Below are positions 11,647-24,264 of a stretch of 64,000 nucleotides of DNA, in pieces. The notes beneath the pieces are model-generated. The model saw nothing but the letters and a program-made list of their open reading frames with translations, did no database searches and was not told the origin of the DNA. The translations under genes were made by a program, and so were the position numbers. Every line of letters starts with the position of its first letter. Position 1 is the stretch's first letter. The stretch is from Mariannaea sp. PMI_226. Lineage: Eukaryota > Ascomycota > Sordariomycetes > Hypocreales > Nectriaceae. The DNA is taken from positions 992,001 to 1,056,000 of the forward strand of contig JANFOG010000008.1 of the NCBI GenBank assembly GCA_024336345.1. Direction: 5' to 3'.

Positions 11647-14600
11647 ATGGCAGCTTCTCTGGCTCCGGCTATCGCATCCTCTGGCAAAAGAAGTCGCAGG
11701 CGCCGCCAGGACAAGCCAGCCATCACCGCCAAACTTATTCTTGATGACCACATCAAGAGCGACGTCGGCATAGTCTCCGATGACCTTTTCGCTGACCTGT
11801 TCCCAAACGCCAAGCATAGTAAGTTGTTCCAGTTTCAATTGCTACGGAGTATGGGCAATGCAGAAGACTTGTCGCTGACAAAGGCCGTTTCTCATAGCTG
11901 TTGGTGGCAATTCCAACTCCCATCACATCGCGATCGCCCCTTGGGTCCCCAACTCTAGCCCCATCGATAGCCCGTGGTCTATTGTGCCTGTTATAAGATC
12001 CTCCGACATTCCGCACTCGACTGTACAATTTTCTCCCTCCTCGCCATCTCTCCAAAGCTTTGCTGTCACTCTACAGCAGATCGCGCCCTCTAAGTTGTCG
12101 AGTCATAGCCGTGGCGGAATTGAGATTCTGGTCCTTGACGTCGCTCCTGTACCTCTCGAGACAGTTTTCGTCAGTTTAGAAAGCGAATTGACAAAGAGAC
12201 TCGAGAATGGTGAAGGCACCTTTTTCCGGGAACACCCTGCATTCCCTACGGGAAAATCGATTGCCAACTTGACTTCGGAGGAGCGCCTAGTTGCCGCTCT
12301 TAGGACTGCCTTAACTAGCCTTCAGGTTGTTCACTCTGGTGATCTTTTCCCGCTTCCTCTTCCTCCTCACCCTCTTACCCATGTTCCTCCGAACCCCGGC
12401 AAGATCATGTTATGCGAGCCGGTAGCTCAAGGTATCCTGACGGACGAAACTAAGATAGTTCTTATGCGCGGGCGGGTTCATACGAAGCAGATTCGTCGCG
12501 TAGCCTCAATGACTGCGAGCCAGCGGCTCAATGGCGTCACTGAAGATGAGGAGGATGCGAGTACTGACCAGTTCTATTCAGCGGCAGAGGAACGCTACAA
12601 GACTGACGCTCTTACCGAAACGACCGAGTCAGCTACAGAAACGGAAACTGATTTGTCAGGCTCTGAAAACGAGGATGAGCTTTCAGACGACTCGATGGAC
12701 GATATGATATCACTTCAGGCACCTACACTGCCAACCACCAACGCAAGCGGTGTTTCAACGCTTCAGCCGGGAACACCCATGACGGTTGGTACTTTGCGTG
12801 GCAGGAAAACCAATGGCATCAGCACTCCTGGTTCGGTCTTTTCTAGTTTTACTGCGACTACGGCTCGACCTGACCGACCTCGTGGTCGACTATTCAAGGC
12901 TCAAGGCCTGATGCGACCTATTCCGCCTGATCTCTTGCATCCAAAGCCGTCTGCGGAGGATGACGAAGAAGCCAGAATCTATGTCGATGTGCACTCACTG
13001 TCAAAGATTGGATGTTTCTCGGGAGACTGGGTTCGGATCGAGGCGACTGAGGAGCCACCTCTCAATGGCTTCGGCGCCTTCGGCCTGGGAAGTTTTGGCC
13101 AGCAAGATTCGGAACCATCCAAGTGGCGGCCAGTTCGTGTCTACGGCTTGCCAGAAGGATATTCTCAGCGCCCAATGACCAGAATACCCAGCGCGAAGCA
13201 CGGGGAGAGAAAACTATCCTTTTTCGAGTCGCAGGTCCCCCGCCCAGCTAGTCCGGCTGCTTACGCATCGCCCATCCTCCTTGCGAACCTGGATGATACC
13301 ACTTATGTACGTCTCTCGCCCTTGAAGAAGGCTTCCTACCAAGGAAAAGGCACGATCCCGAGATTTACAAATGCTCTTCGCCCTCCCTACGCTCGCGATA
13401 TCACGATTCATCATATCAGAACACCCATCTCAGCCGAGCGAGCCTATCAAACCGCAGTTTTAGGCGGTCTTAAGCGTTATTTTGCGCAGAAGATTCGCCT
13501 CGTCAGAAGTGGCGACCTGATTGCTGTCCCAGTCGATGCTCAGCTAGGTCGGGCTTTACAGGAGATGCCTGGTGCTGGAGGATCCGAAGTGGACGATGTC
13601 ATGGCGTTGACTACCAGTGGCCAGGAGATGGGAAAGCAGCCCTCTCGGTTTGATAGTGTTGCCTGGTTCAAAGTCGGACATATTCAAATGCAGAAAGCGG
13701 AAGAAGATGACGATGGAACCGCTGAAAGCTTCTGGGGGTCGGTTGCATGCATCGACAGCTCCTCTGTTGGCATGCATGGGTCCGGTTTTGAGACGAGCCG
13801 TATTCCCGGTATCAAGCAGAGCACCTGGCAATACTACCTTGGCTTGAAGAAGACACCCAGAAGGGCTTCAGAGTCGGTTCCGGTACCTATCCAGGAGCTA
13901 GAGGTTCCATACGCCTCTATTCTAAGGCACCAGATGAGAGAGCTGATTGCGGCCGCCACGAGTTTCAGGGCGATCCATCTGAAGATGCCTCCAGTGGCGA
14001 TTTTATTGACATCCACGCATAGAAATGTTGGAAAATCGACTCTGGCAACGAATGCCTGCGCCGATATGGGCCTCCACACCTATGTCATTGATGCCTACGA
14101 TATCGTGAGTGAAGGAAGCGGTAGTGGAAGTGACGTAAAAACAGAAGGGTTTCTCCGCACGCGATCAGATCGCGCTTTGAGCTGTGGTCCCGACTGCTGT
14201 GCGTTGCTAATCCAACATATCGATGCCCTGACTGCGGATCGAATTGAAGCAACTATCAAGGAAATTTTAGAGGATACGAGAGTGCTCATTGCCACTACTA
14301 ACGAGGTTGACAAAGTCCCCGATGGCGTTCGAGGATTGTTCACTCACGAGCTGGAAATGGGCGCCCCCGACGAAGCTGAACGTGAGGCTATCTTGAAGAC
14401 CATTATCAGCGACCGAGGCGTGAGCTTAGAGCCTTCAATTGATCTTAACTCAATTGCGCTCAAGACCGCCGCCCTGGTAGCTGGCGATTTGGTCGATGTA
14501 GTTGAACGAGCTTCCATTGCCCAGCAGACTCGACTGGAAAAGCTTTCGGCTAAGAACACTAAAGACAACACGATTCTGACTGTCCGGGATGTTCAGGTTG

Positions 14601-15971
14601 CTGGGGGTCCCCTGGCGCGATGTCTCACAAAGTCAGACTTCGAAGTTGCAGTAGAAGCTGCTCGCAAGAACTTTTCTGACTCGATTGGTGCCCCTAAAAT
14701 CCCTAATGTTACCTGGGACGATGTCGGTGGCCTTAACAATGTCAAGGATGCTGTGACGGAGACTATTCAACTTCCTCTCGAGCGACCAGAGTTGTTTGCC
14801 AAGGGCATGAAGAAGCGTTCGGGTATCCTCTTCTATGGACCTCCTGGTACTGGAAAGACACTCCTGGCCAAGGCTATCGCTACAGAGTACAGTTTGAACT
14901 TCTTCAGTGTCAAGGGTCCAGAATTGCTCAACATGTACATTGGTGAATCAGAAGCCAACGTACGCAGGGTCTTCCAGCGTGCACGTGATGCTCGGCCTTG
15001 TGTGGTGTTCTTCGATGAGTTGGATTCAGTTGCTCCTAAGCGTGGTAACCAAGGTGATAGTGGTGGTGTTATGGATCGAATTGTCTCCCAGCTTCTTGCT
15101 GAACTGGATGGTATGTCCGGCGGAGATGATGGAGGTGGCGGTGTTTTCGTCATTGGAGCTACAAACAGACCGGATCTTCTGGACCCTGCTCTGTTACGTC
15201 CTGGCCGTTTCGACAAGATGCTTTATCTTGGTGTTTCAGACACCAATGAAAAGCAGCAAACTATCCTCGAGGCTCTGACTCGCAAGTAAGTAACCACCCT
15301 CCCCTAATAACGTACCAGCTTCGTAAAAACGATGGTTTGAAGACTGACACTCTTTACGCAGGTTTACCCTCCATCCTTCCGTCTCTCTGGCATCTGTTGC
15401 CGAAAAGCTTCCTTTTACCTACACAGGTGCCGACTTCTACGCTCTGTGCAGTGATGCCATGCTCAAAGCCGTCACCCGTCAGGCATCTGCCGTGGATGCC
15501 AAGATTCGTGCCATTAACTCCGATCCTGCAACAACGCTCCCCATCTCTACAGCCTATTACTTTGACCATTACGCTACTCCAGAGGATATTGCCGTCATGG
15601 TCACCGAAGCCGATTTCCTCGCTGCCAATGACGAGCTCGTGCCCAGTGTGAGTGCTGGCGAGCTAGCGCATTACGAGGGAGTCCGAGCCACTTTCGAAGG
15701 TGGCCGTGACAAGAACAAGCAGCCGCAGCAGCAACAACAACAGACCAACAACCAGCGAGTCGTGTCTGGGGCTTCGACGACGTCCAAGGGCAAGGGCAAG
15801 GCAGTCGCTTCGGGGAAGGGCAAAGGCAAAGCAATCGCTTTGAGCGACGATGAGTTTGGCGACGATGGTAATGTTGACGGGGAAGTCAACGGACGCAAGG
15901 ACAAGGGCAAGGGGAAGGCGGTCATGGGCTTCCAAGACGGGACGGCGAGTGATGATGAAGGACTGTACTAA
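11647..15971 (+). CDS. pex6: PEX6 peroxisomal AAA ATPase
   Basis: Pex6 forms with Pex1 the AAA hexamer that pulls ubiquitinated PTS receptor Pex5 out of the peroxisomal membrane. Exons 11647-11818, 11898-15285 and 15362-15971 give 1389 residues, usual for filamentous fungi. The N-terminal domains are divergent. The D1 ATPase is degenerate: the Walker A place reads STHRNVGKSTL (about residue 762), and its Walker B region lacks the usual DE. D2 is intact, with GPPGTGKT (about 1038-1045), FFDELDSVAP (about 1094) and RPGRFDK. A lost D1 and active D2 is known for the family. The C-terminus after the D2 lid has a Gln run, KGKGKA repeats and an acidic SDDE stretch. The ATG at 11647 follows a pyrimidine-rich leader; an in-frame extension to 11290 looks non-coding. 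It lies 5 kb from the AKL-tagged acyl-CoA ligase. Confidence 0.95.
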
Positions 15972-16184
15972 AATGCGAAATCCTAACGCACGAGAACGGG
16001 GAGGGGGGAAATTCCGAGGTGAGGAGATAGATTCTTTCTTGTTTTTAGACGGTAATATTAGTTGGGTATGTACCTCCAAAAGACGGGGAACCAACTAGAC
16101 TATGTACATCATATCATATCTTCAGCATGCTAGCAACTGCTAATCTATATAAACATTGGGTTTCGCTCATGACTTGTGCAGTAT

Positions 16185-17583
16185 CTACTTCTTCTCTTTG
16201 GTTTCTACCTTCGCCTTAGTTGCTGTTGCTGTTTTCGCGGCGGCGGCGGCGGTGGTGGTGGCGACAGCAGGCTTCTTAGCATCCTCCTCATCTTCATCGT
16301 CGCTATCATCACTATCCTCAGTATCCTCATCATCATCGTCATCGTCATCATCTTCCTCTTCCTCATCCTCTTCTTTCTTTTCGTCCTTGGCCTTTGGTTT
16401 GACTTCTTTCTTCTCCTCTTCCTCTTCTTCCTCTTCCTCTTCCTCGTCCTCGTCCTCGTCCTCGTCCTCTTCCTCCTCGTCGCTGTCATCATCATCGTCA
16501 TCGCTGTCGTCATCCTCCTCTTCAGCCTTCTTCTCCAACTCAGGTTCTTCCTTGATAGCAGACTTCTTCTCAAGCTCCTTGATCTCCTCCGCGGTGGCAG
16601 ACGTCACTGTAGCCCCATGAAGAGAGGCAACGGCAGCCTCCTGCTTCCATGTAGCGCTTTTTGGGCTCTGGAGAACATTTTTGCTTGCGTCGATGCCGGA
16701 AGAGGCACCCCAAGACCCTGAAGTAGGCGACTGGAGACCTTCAGTCTTGATGGCGTTGGCGGCTGAAGAGGTCTCTTTGGAAGGCGTCTTTGGGCCCTCC
16801 GTTGCTGCTTCCTTGGCTTCCTTGGCTTCCTTGGCCTCCTTGGCCTCCTTGGCCTTGGCGACCTTCTCTCGCAGACTCTTCAGGCGGAGCTCCTTAGCTT
16901 TCTGCGCAGCTTCGTCGGCAACGGATCGGATAGGTAGGACCTGCTTCTCGGGTTCTTTCTTAGGCCCAGTGGTGGCGGGTTTCGGCTTGTCCGCGGTGAC
17001 GGCCTTGGCTGCGGGCAAGGGGGGAGGCGCTGGAGGCGCGACGGGGGCAGAGGCGGGCTTTGGAGCGACTGAGGATGATGAGGAGGCAGCTGCAGTGGTG
17101 GGTTGAGGGTAGATGGGTCTCTTTAGAGGAGGCTCTGGGAGCTTGTCATTGATGGAGGGAATGGTGAACTCGTCCATGTAGATTTTGACATGCATCTTGA
17201 GCTCGCCATATTCATTCCAATCTTCGATCTCCACAAGGTCCTAGAGAGTAGTTTCGTCAGTGCCTCGGTCCATAATTGGCAGTTCTGATAAGCGCTCTTC
17301 GGGGAGGGGGAGTGCGTTTGTTTGCTTGTAGACTTACGCCCAAGACAAAGCCTTCCTGGACAAGACCGGGCAGCTTCCTCATGCGACCACTTTCATCCTT
17401 GCCGGCTCTACGGCCCCAGAGCATGCGGGCCTTCTCATCTGTAGCAATGTCGACGGCCTTGAACGGCACACGGTTGGCGCGAAGGATGGTTTCGAGTCGG
17501 GAGGTGGCGGTAACAATGTGGGAGGACCCTGCAGTGAGGGAGGTGAAGATGTAGAGGGCGGGGTCGGTCGAGTAGGTTGTCAT
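16185..17583 (-). CDS. SH3BGR/thioredoxin-fold protein with long acidic tail
   Basis: The N-terminal 110 residues match the SH3BGR/glutaredoxin-like fold: LYIFTSLTAGSSHIVTATSRL, a VPFKAVDIATDE strand, then KLPGLVQEGFVLG and DLVEIEDWNEYGEL. The CxxC active site of glutaredoxins is absent, as in SH3BGR proteins. Exons are 17338-17583 and 16185-17240 (433 residues), joining in phase at FVLG/DLVE. The rest is low complexity: a Pro/Ala-rich linker, a KEA repeat (about 16805-16855 on the DNA), and a run of mostly Glu/Asp over about 100 residues (16272-16530), ending in an Ala/Thr/Lys tail. Function is unknown; SH3BGR proteins are thought to act as small adaptors. The acidic tail is far longer than the fold needs and suggests binding to basic proteins or chromatin, which is inference. 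Confidence 0.75.
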
Positions 17584-17680
17584 GGTTGGGTATCTTTCTA
17601 TATCGCGGTGGTTTGTATTATGGCGGAGGGGTAATGAAAGAGGTAAGGATGTGTTTTGGAGATCGGCTAATGGTGGTTTG

Positions 17681-17717
17681 GGCGGCGGCGGTGGTGGTGG
17701 TGGTGGTGGTGGGCGGG
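17681..17717. repeat. GGC/GGT trinucleotide microsatellite
   Basis: Three or four GGC units run into seven GGT units, about 100 bp upstream of the start of the minus-strand SH3BGR-like gene. It probably lies in that gene's 5' leader, where it would read as CCA/GCC repeats in the RNA. Confidence 0.8.
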
Positions 17718-20299
17718 GATTTATTAAGGGGAGCTTGCGCTGATGATGTCAAGGCGAAAGGACAAGTTGCGTCGTCTAGATACGCACGAGGGGATGATGA
17801 TGATGATTACTGGGAGAAACAATAAAGAGAGCGAAAAAGAGAGAGGTCAATGAAAAGAGGAAAAGAAGCAAGTAAAGCAAAGAGAAAGTAAGGGAAAGAA
17901 AAAAGTATTTGACGACTGTTCGCAGCTGGCGTTGATATTCGATGGTTGCGCTTTGCAGATTATCTGAATGAGCTGGGGGAAAGTTAGAGCTCTATACTGT
18001 GCATCCTTCCGGCTGATAACCGCCTATGATGCCTCCTTACCGGTACCTAGAGGACCTAATGCTGAGCACAAGTCGGCGTCTGTCTTGGAGGGACGATGCG
18101 GGGGCGGGGCAGTATAGTAACTTGAGAGCCAAGCCGCATAGGTGCCGACTTTAGGTACTGTACAGAGAAGGAACAAGTAATCTGTAGACCCAGCATACTT
18201 GGCACCACAAATAGTAATTTACCTCGGACGACCTGAAGAGGATCGCAACAAACTTGGAATTCACTCGTGATGTCAATAGTGACCCAAAGAAAAAAAGAAG
18301 AAAAAAAGAACCAGGGACAACTTGTGTAGATACCTTGGGTAGACATGTCTGTAGTCATTCAGAAGACAGGCTCAGATTCCTCTTCTAGTCCACCCATCTA
18401 TACATAAGGTAGGTAAGCAAGTTTGATCAGGTAACCATTGATAGACTGCCTGCTAGCATTGGCCTATGATGTATCATTCCTCCCAAAGGACTGGAACGAA
18501 AAGAACAAAGTGAGAAACCCTCCCCCCTCCAAAAAAAAACAAAAACAAAAAAAACCACTTACAAGCCAAGCAACAAAATAGGTAGGATACATGCAAATAG
18601 ATAATTACGATTTATCCCGTCTGAATTTCTACGTATCTACTCTGGTACATCTTTCTGGCACATTTTTCGTAGCATGGACCTCCTCCTCCTCCATCCTGAT
18701 GAACCAGTAACGCCTCATCGCCATGCTGGATGGTGCCTGACCGACCGCCTCCTGCATTTGTGCCCCGCTGCCGCGCTGCCACACAACCAGTTAAACCACC
18801 AAGGAAGCTTCCTCTCCATCCCGTCCGACCCTTTTCTCACGTTTGAGGCGTTCTTGATGCAGCGGGATGAGCGCAAAACACGGCGTGCCACAGTTTCCTG
18901 CTTACTTTTTTGCCCCAGCCCTCTTTCATTCCAATCCTTCATATTTTTCTCTCTCCCTCCTCTTCTTCCTCATCGGTTTTCTTCCTCTTTCTTCATACTT
19001 CCTCCTCCTACCTCGCTTCCACTTTGCTTGCGTCTGACTCATTCATCTCAAATCACCATGTATTTCCTATTTCTTCTCTTCTCCAATGATCCATCCATGT
19101 GCTGGCTGCCATGATCGACATTGCGTTGGCACCTCCACCCAAATCCTTCACCGATATGACCGGTCCGATGGCTGGCTGGCTGCTATTGCAACCACCATAG
19201 TATAAGCATTTTTATCTTCTCGGATCGGCGTCGACGAGAGGCTGAATCGATATCTCGATGCAACCAAGCTCTAATCCTACGCACTCATTTGCGCGCGCCC
19301 TCTCCCTCTCTCTCCAACAAGATCGCTGGCTACTTCTCATCTGGTCTGGCCGAAAGCAACATTAAAGCAACTCAGAGTATCCGCCATGGCTGATTAGCTC
19401 GGGAATTCTAACCGCTAAGCAAATCAGAGAAAGTGTCTGGAAGGGCTTCCCGGGCTGCCGTTGTCAAGCTCCACCACACCCTCATCTCTATTTGCCTAGC
19501 ATTTCCCGAGGATGGCACAACCCAAAAGGCAATGCGAATATTAGATTGCTCACCCGCTTTTTGATTTTGGCTCATTTCGCATCCATCAGCACGAGTGACC
19601 CGGGCGGACATGCGCAATTCCGATTTCAATGCCACTGCTGCGAATGCTTGTGTCATGACCGTGAGATTTGGCGCGAGGCGATGTCCACTAGCCAATTCCT
19701 GACCAAGCTGTGTTGGCTCCCATGAAGATCCTTGCCTATGGCTCGAGCCTAGCTTGGTGTCTTGGCTCCTCTGCCCCCAAAGTTAGTCAGGGGCAAAGAC
19801 TAATTTACCTTCTCTTCCTTTCAGGATGCTTTCTAGTGGCAACCAAGTTGGCTGTCACAGGTGGGCGGCATCCTGTAGGGATTTCCAATATGGCGATCCA
19901 GGGAGCCTTGTGTTGGTCAGTTATTACTGCATCGCAAGTGCGAATGCATGGATCAAATCTCAGCCGCTTGCCACACCAATCTCTCGCACCACAACACTGA
20001 TGCTCCCCCCCCTAACCCTTACCTCCCCGTAATACGATGAACATGTACCTTCTCAACTTTAGACTGTGTACTAACTTCTCTTTCGGGGATGGAATGCTGC
20101 TGGTGCAGGTTTCAGAAACTGGGCCAGCGTATCTGGCGTGCCCTCATCGTGCTTTAAGCATGCTTAGGTAGCTGGGGCCCTGGGTGACATGGGGGTGGTG
20201 AGGGGGGCACGGAAATTGATGTGTCTCCTGGCTCCAGTGGTACCCAGTTCTCTCTGACATCGCTATCCTGACCCAGTTGTGTGGTTTGTGTGAAGTCGC

Positions 20300-20321
20300 A
20301 CACACACACACTCATACACAC
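20300..20321. repeat. CA dinucleotide microsatellite
   Basis: An interrupted CA run in intergenic DNA; no link to a gene is visible. Confidence 0.7.
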
Positions 20322-21032
20322 GACGCAATGGAGAAGTCAATAGTTGCCTGGAATTCTGTGGCAGTCTCATTTTTTTTTTTCGCCCTTCGGTTCATATCTT
20401 TCTCGCTTCTTCCATCACTTGCTAGTCAACGAAGCTGGTCGGTTGGATCCGAAGCGGGGACTGACTGGGAGGTTGCATGGCATCGCAGTATCGTCACTGG
20501 CTGGTTCACCAGCCTCACCTTTGGGAATCAAAATCAAAGGTGGATCCCGCTACCCAAGGCCCAAAACCGCGCAATCAAGCAGAGGAGTGTTCACCATCGG
20601 TCTTTTGCGCCCGTCCCCTCACACAACGTGGCCGTGCAATTCGCAGTCATATCGGGGCAGGTCATGATTGGCGGGAGGGTACTTTATTCGAGGAGGCAAA
20701 CACAACCTTGCAGGGAGTGGTCTAGGGACCCAGGTAAATGAGCGGAGCCTTTTCAGGCACAAGCCAGTGGGAGGTGCAGATGAGGAGTTCCCCATTGATC
20801 CAGGACAAGGTTGATGACCCCGGACACGCCCAATCACGGCTGCCACGGTGGATGCAAGGTACCAGGCACTTCGCACATTGAAGGATGGCCCGGGGGGGCA
20901 ATCTCAGTACTTTGACGCGGATACCACCATGCCAGGCCATGCCAGGCCAGGCCCGGTCATTGCGAAAGGAGCCATGGTGCCAGAGACAACGCAGCCAGGC
21001 CGGGACAGAAAGAGTTTTTTTCCCCTCGCCCG

Positions 21033-21041
21033 TTTAAAAAG
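21033..21041 (+). promoter_or_regulatory. TATA-like box of the cell-wall protein gene
   Basis: TTTAAAAAG about 230 bp before the start codon, followed by a pyrimidine-rich stretch and a CAAAACAAC leader typical of strongly expressed fungal genes. Position and sequence are suggestive only. Confidence 0.35.
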
Positions 21042-21267
21042 CACAATTCCTGCTCTGGTCCCCTCTTTTGGTTTCCTCCTCTTCCCTTCAACCATTTTGC
21101 ATCAGTCTTGACGACGATACCTTCAGTCATTCCCTTGACCAGCTCTGCCTGTGCTTCTGCACCTTACACTCTTTTTTAACCACCGCTTACAAACCACTAC
21201 TTTCTTTTCCCAACTCTTCCAGCAAAGGTTTCTTGTCTCACGACCAAAAACAAAACAACTATTCAAA

Positions 21268-21858
21268 ATGCGTTTCTCCATCATGTCCGTTGTTGCCGGC
21301 GCTTCGCTCGCTGCCGCTGCCATCGCTCCCCCGGCCTACAGCCAGCCTGCTCCTGTGTACAGCGAGCCCGCCGCTCCCCCCGCCTACACGGCTCCTCCTG
21401 CTTACACCGCTCCCCCCTCCGGCGAGGAGCAGACCACCACCCTGACCTCCACCACCACCGAGGTCATCACTCTGACTGCCTGCCCCGACAGCGTCGTTGA
21501 CTGCCCTTACCGCACCACTACTTCCGTCAAGGTTATCACCACCACTCCCGTCTACGTGGTCCCCACCAGCTCTGTTGTCGTTCCCGTCAACACCACCACC
21601 AGCTGCACCACCACCCATGCTCCTCCCAAGTCTACCTGGTACCCCGTCCACAACGCTACCACTCCTGCTGGACACCCCAGCTACACTCCTCCCGCCGGAG
21701 GTGCTCCCACCACTCTGGTCTACACCCCTCCTCCTTCCGACACCGGCTCCTCCTCCCCCGTGGTCCCCACCGTCGTCCCTGGTGCTGCCAGCGGCCTCGT
21801 TGCCAAGACCGGCGTTGTTGGTGCTGTCATGGTCGCTGCTCTCATGGCCCTCTACTAA
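21268..21858 (+). CDS. GPI-anchored-type cell wall protein, CCG-6-like
   Basis: A 196-residue single-exon protein with a signal peptide (MRFSIMSVVAGASLAAAAIA), Pro/Tyr/Ala repeats (PPAY, APPAYTAPPAY), then Thr/Val-rich beta segments with two short Cys motifs (TACPDSVVDCPY and TSCTTTHAPP). The C-terminus is a Ser/Thr/Pro stalk followed by a small-residue GAASG site and the hydrophobic end VAKTGVVGAVMVAALMALY, as expected for GPI attachment. The pattern resembles Neurospora CCG-6 and related covalently bound wall proteins; the role is structural or surface-related. Codons are strongly biased to C-ending forms (GCC, ACC, CCC), far more than in its neighbours, which points to high expression. The ATG at 21268 is preceded by CAAA and starts the signal peptide; longer in-frame starts upstream do not make sense. 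Confidence 0.8.
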   Translation: MRFSIMSVVAGASLAAAAIAPPAYSQPAPVYSEPAAPPAYTAPPAYTAPPSGEEQTTTLTSTTTEVITLTACPDSVVDCPYRTTTSVKVITTTPVYVVPTSSVVVPVNTTTSCTTTHAPPKSTWYPVHNATTPAGHPSYTPPAGGAPTTLVYTPPPSDTGSSSPVVPTVVPGAASGLVAKTGVVGAVMVAALMALY

Positions 21859-24197
21859 GAGGATCGGACAATTCTAAGCTAATGACTTGGGTTCATCCTC
21901 TCCCCTCTACCGCTTGTCAATACCTTCTTTTCTACCGGGGATGGACGTTTGGGGCTTTCATTTTTTGACGGGGAGGGGCGGATCTTTTGACGGAAGGACT
22001 GGATACAAAAACCTTTTTTTTTTTTCCTCCTTTTTCCTCGACGACCTTGGGCTACCTATGTAGCACCTGATCCCTTGCAGGTCATTGGAACTGGCGCACT
22101 ATAGATTACCGTGGGAGTTATTTTCTGAGGCGACATGTAACGTTCTCAAGATGCTGTCGCCGGCCTTTTTTATCACCCGGAAAGATACCTACCTAGTAAA
22201 TGTTGAATTTTGCACAATTTCAATGTTGAGAAGTCTGCCTTGTATGATCTGTGACTCTTTTATCCATCCTGACTTTGTAATTGCCCCTACTGATAGTTGT
22301 CTGTATCTTCGTGTGCTGTTATGGTAGTGTATAAGTATGGAAAGTACTGTGATATCGTCTCGAGTCAGTTTTGAGTGTCTAGTTTCTTGATTCTTCTCCA
22401 CCTTGTCCACTCTATTTTACATTGTATGAGACAAGACCGTGTCATTAAGCATGTCTTATTTCTGCTTCCCCTTTCCTTTTATTTTTCTTTGCACGGGCCC
22501 TAGTTTGATGTCGTGTAACTAACCTATGTGTTCTCTACTAACAGCATGCATAGCAGCGCTCCGTGCAACCTCTGATATTCTACGTGCCAGGTGAGACAAA
22601 GGACCAAAGTAAAAAAAAAGATAAGGCCAAAACCGTGTCTCAGCAGAGGAACAGGTTCGTTCCTGTTCCCACTTTTTCTAAATCATGGTCTTTTTTTCCT
22701 TTTTTCTTTCTTTTTGTTTGATTCAAATTGGTTTGAGTATCTTTGGTAAAACATTCTGCTTTCCCGTTGTTTCGAGTGCTGGGAATTCATTCAGGATGAT
22801 ATCTGGAGCATATTCTCCGTTGCTTGCCTCACAACAAGCACGCCCCCCCTTTTTTTTCTATCTATTTCCTAAACTAACGCTTTCTTCTCTCATTGCTCCT
22901 TTTTGTTTTTATATACCGAAAACCTGAATGACATGAAAAAGAAAATAAGATAAGAAATAAACAAAATTATAGCTTTTGTTTTCGTACATGTTAATTAGGG
23001 ATTGGCTTACTGAACTTGATGTGATTGGAGGAAGGGACCAAAAGGTGGCGGCAAGGGTTGCCCGTCAGTCACTTACATGGTAATTAATTAAAGGGGAGCC
23101 TAGTAACTATTGAACCCAAGAAAAAAAGAATGATAAACGCTGAAATCTTTGCAAATATAAAAAAAAAAAAAAGGGGGGGGGAGGGGAGGGGCCGAGGATG
23201 AATAAACACATGAATAATGGACCAAGAGCAGCAATGTATCAATTGACCGTGACAGACGAGGTGTTATTTTAAAGTGGTGGCGGTGGCGGTAGTGGTGACA
23301 TTACTGAGAGTCACTCAAACTGGGGGCAGATTTTTTTTTCCTTTTTTTTTTATCCTCTTTTTGGAGCAGCACTTTTTGCCTACAGAGAAGAAAGGCCTTT
23401 TTTTTTTTTTTTTCATATTTCGTGGTTGCGCACGCTCAGCATTATGGGCAAGTTGGAATTTGTAGCATACATAGGAGATATTCCTGCTTGATAAACATTC
23501 TGATTTTGGTGCCTTGTCGCTATTGTTGTTTTGTTGTTGTGCCCAGTTTGGACACTGTGCTTTTTACCTACCCAGATCAGATACTCAATCGAGGCCGTCA
23601 GTAACCGTTCTACTGTAGGTGCCTTAAAATATCCTACTTGCCTGGGTACGTACATATCGCTGCTTGTAAAGTACCTTCAAATGCCGGCCTGTTAGCTGCT
23701 TCGATTACTTTGTGGCTGCCCCAAATTCCTTCATCATCATTAACTACTACCATCGCTTATTGCCATCACTTTTCGTGTGTGCTACGTACAAGTTGCTTTT
23801 GCGGGAGTGGTGGCACGACATGGCATAACATGCAATGCGTGAGACGGAGCGCTTACAAACACACAAAGGGGAGGGTTGAAGGGGGGGGGGCAGTGTAAAG
23901 AGAGAGAGAAATACGAAAAATCACGTGAAGGGGTGTTCGAAGCAATAATAAAAAGAATCTGAGCAAATAAAAGAAAAGACGACACACACATTCAAAGTTG
24001 CCTGCCTTGCAAAGTTCTGTGCGTACCTGAGAAACTTGGCTTGGGTGGGTGGGTGGTGTGCAACCAATCATCTTTACAGTACATGACATACCCGGTCAAG
24101 TCTAGGTAATTCTAGGCAGTCTTGGTTGAATCTATCGCATCACCAACTACAGACTATATGCGAGCTGGACTGATCAAACAAAGGTGGGTGTGTTGTA

Positions 24198-24264
24198 GGT
24201 GTGTATGTGTGTGTGTGTGTGCGTGTGTGCGTGCGTGCGTGCGTTTGTTTGTGTGTGTGTGTGT
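24198..24264. repeat. GT/GC-GT microsatellite
   Basis: GT repeat with interspersed GTGC units and a GTTT interruption, followed by AG-rich tracts (24300-24335). Confidence 0.8.

Larger units (their letters stand above)
17584..21267. other. 3.7-kb intergenic region upstream of the cell-wall protein gene
   Basis: No convincing gene on either strand. Open frames here are Ser/Pro/Leu-rich products of long pyrimidine tracts (18670-19120) and lack introns or recognisable domains. The region also holds a CA repeat at 20300-20321, several CCCC/GGGG-rich elements (20160-20220, 20885-20960), and a TTTAAAAAG box at 21033-21041. It serves as upstream region for the gene at 21268 and as 5' region for the SH3BGR-like gene. 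Confidence 0.5.

Noticed and set aside
18674..19114. 146-residue plus-strand frame
   Set aside because: It is the product of long CT tracts (Pro/Leu/Ser/Phe runs) with no domain or splice partner.
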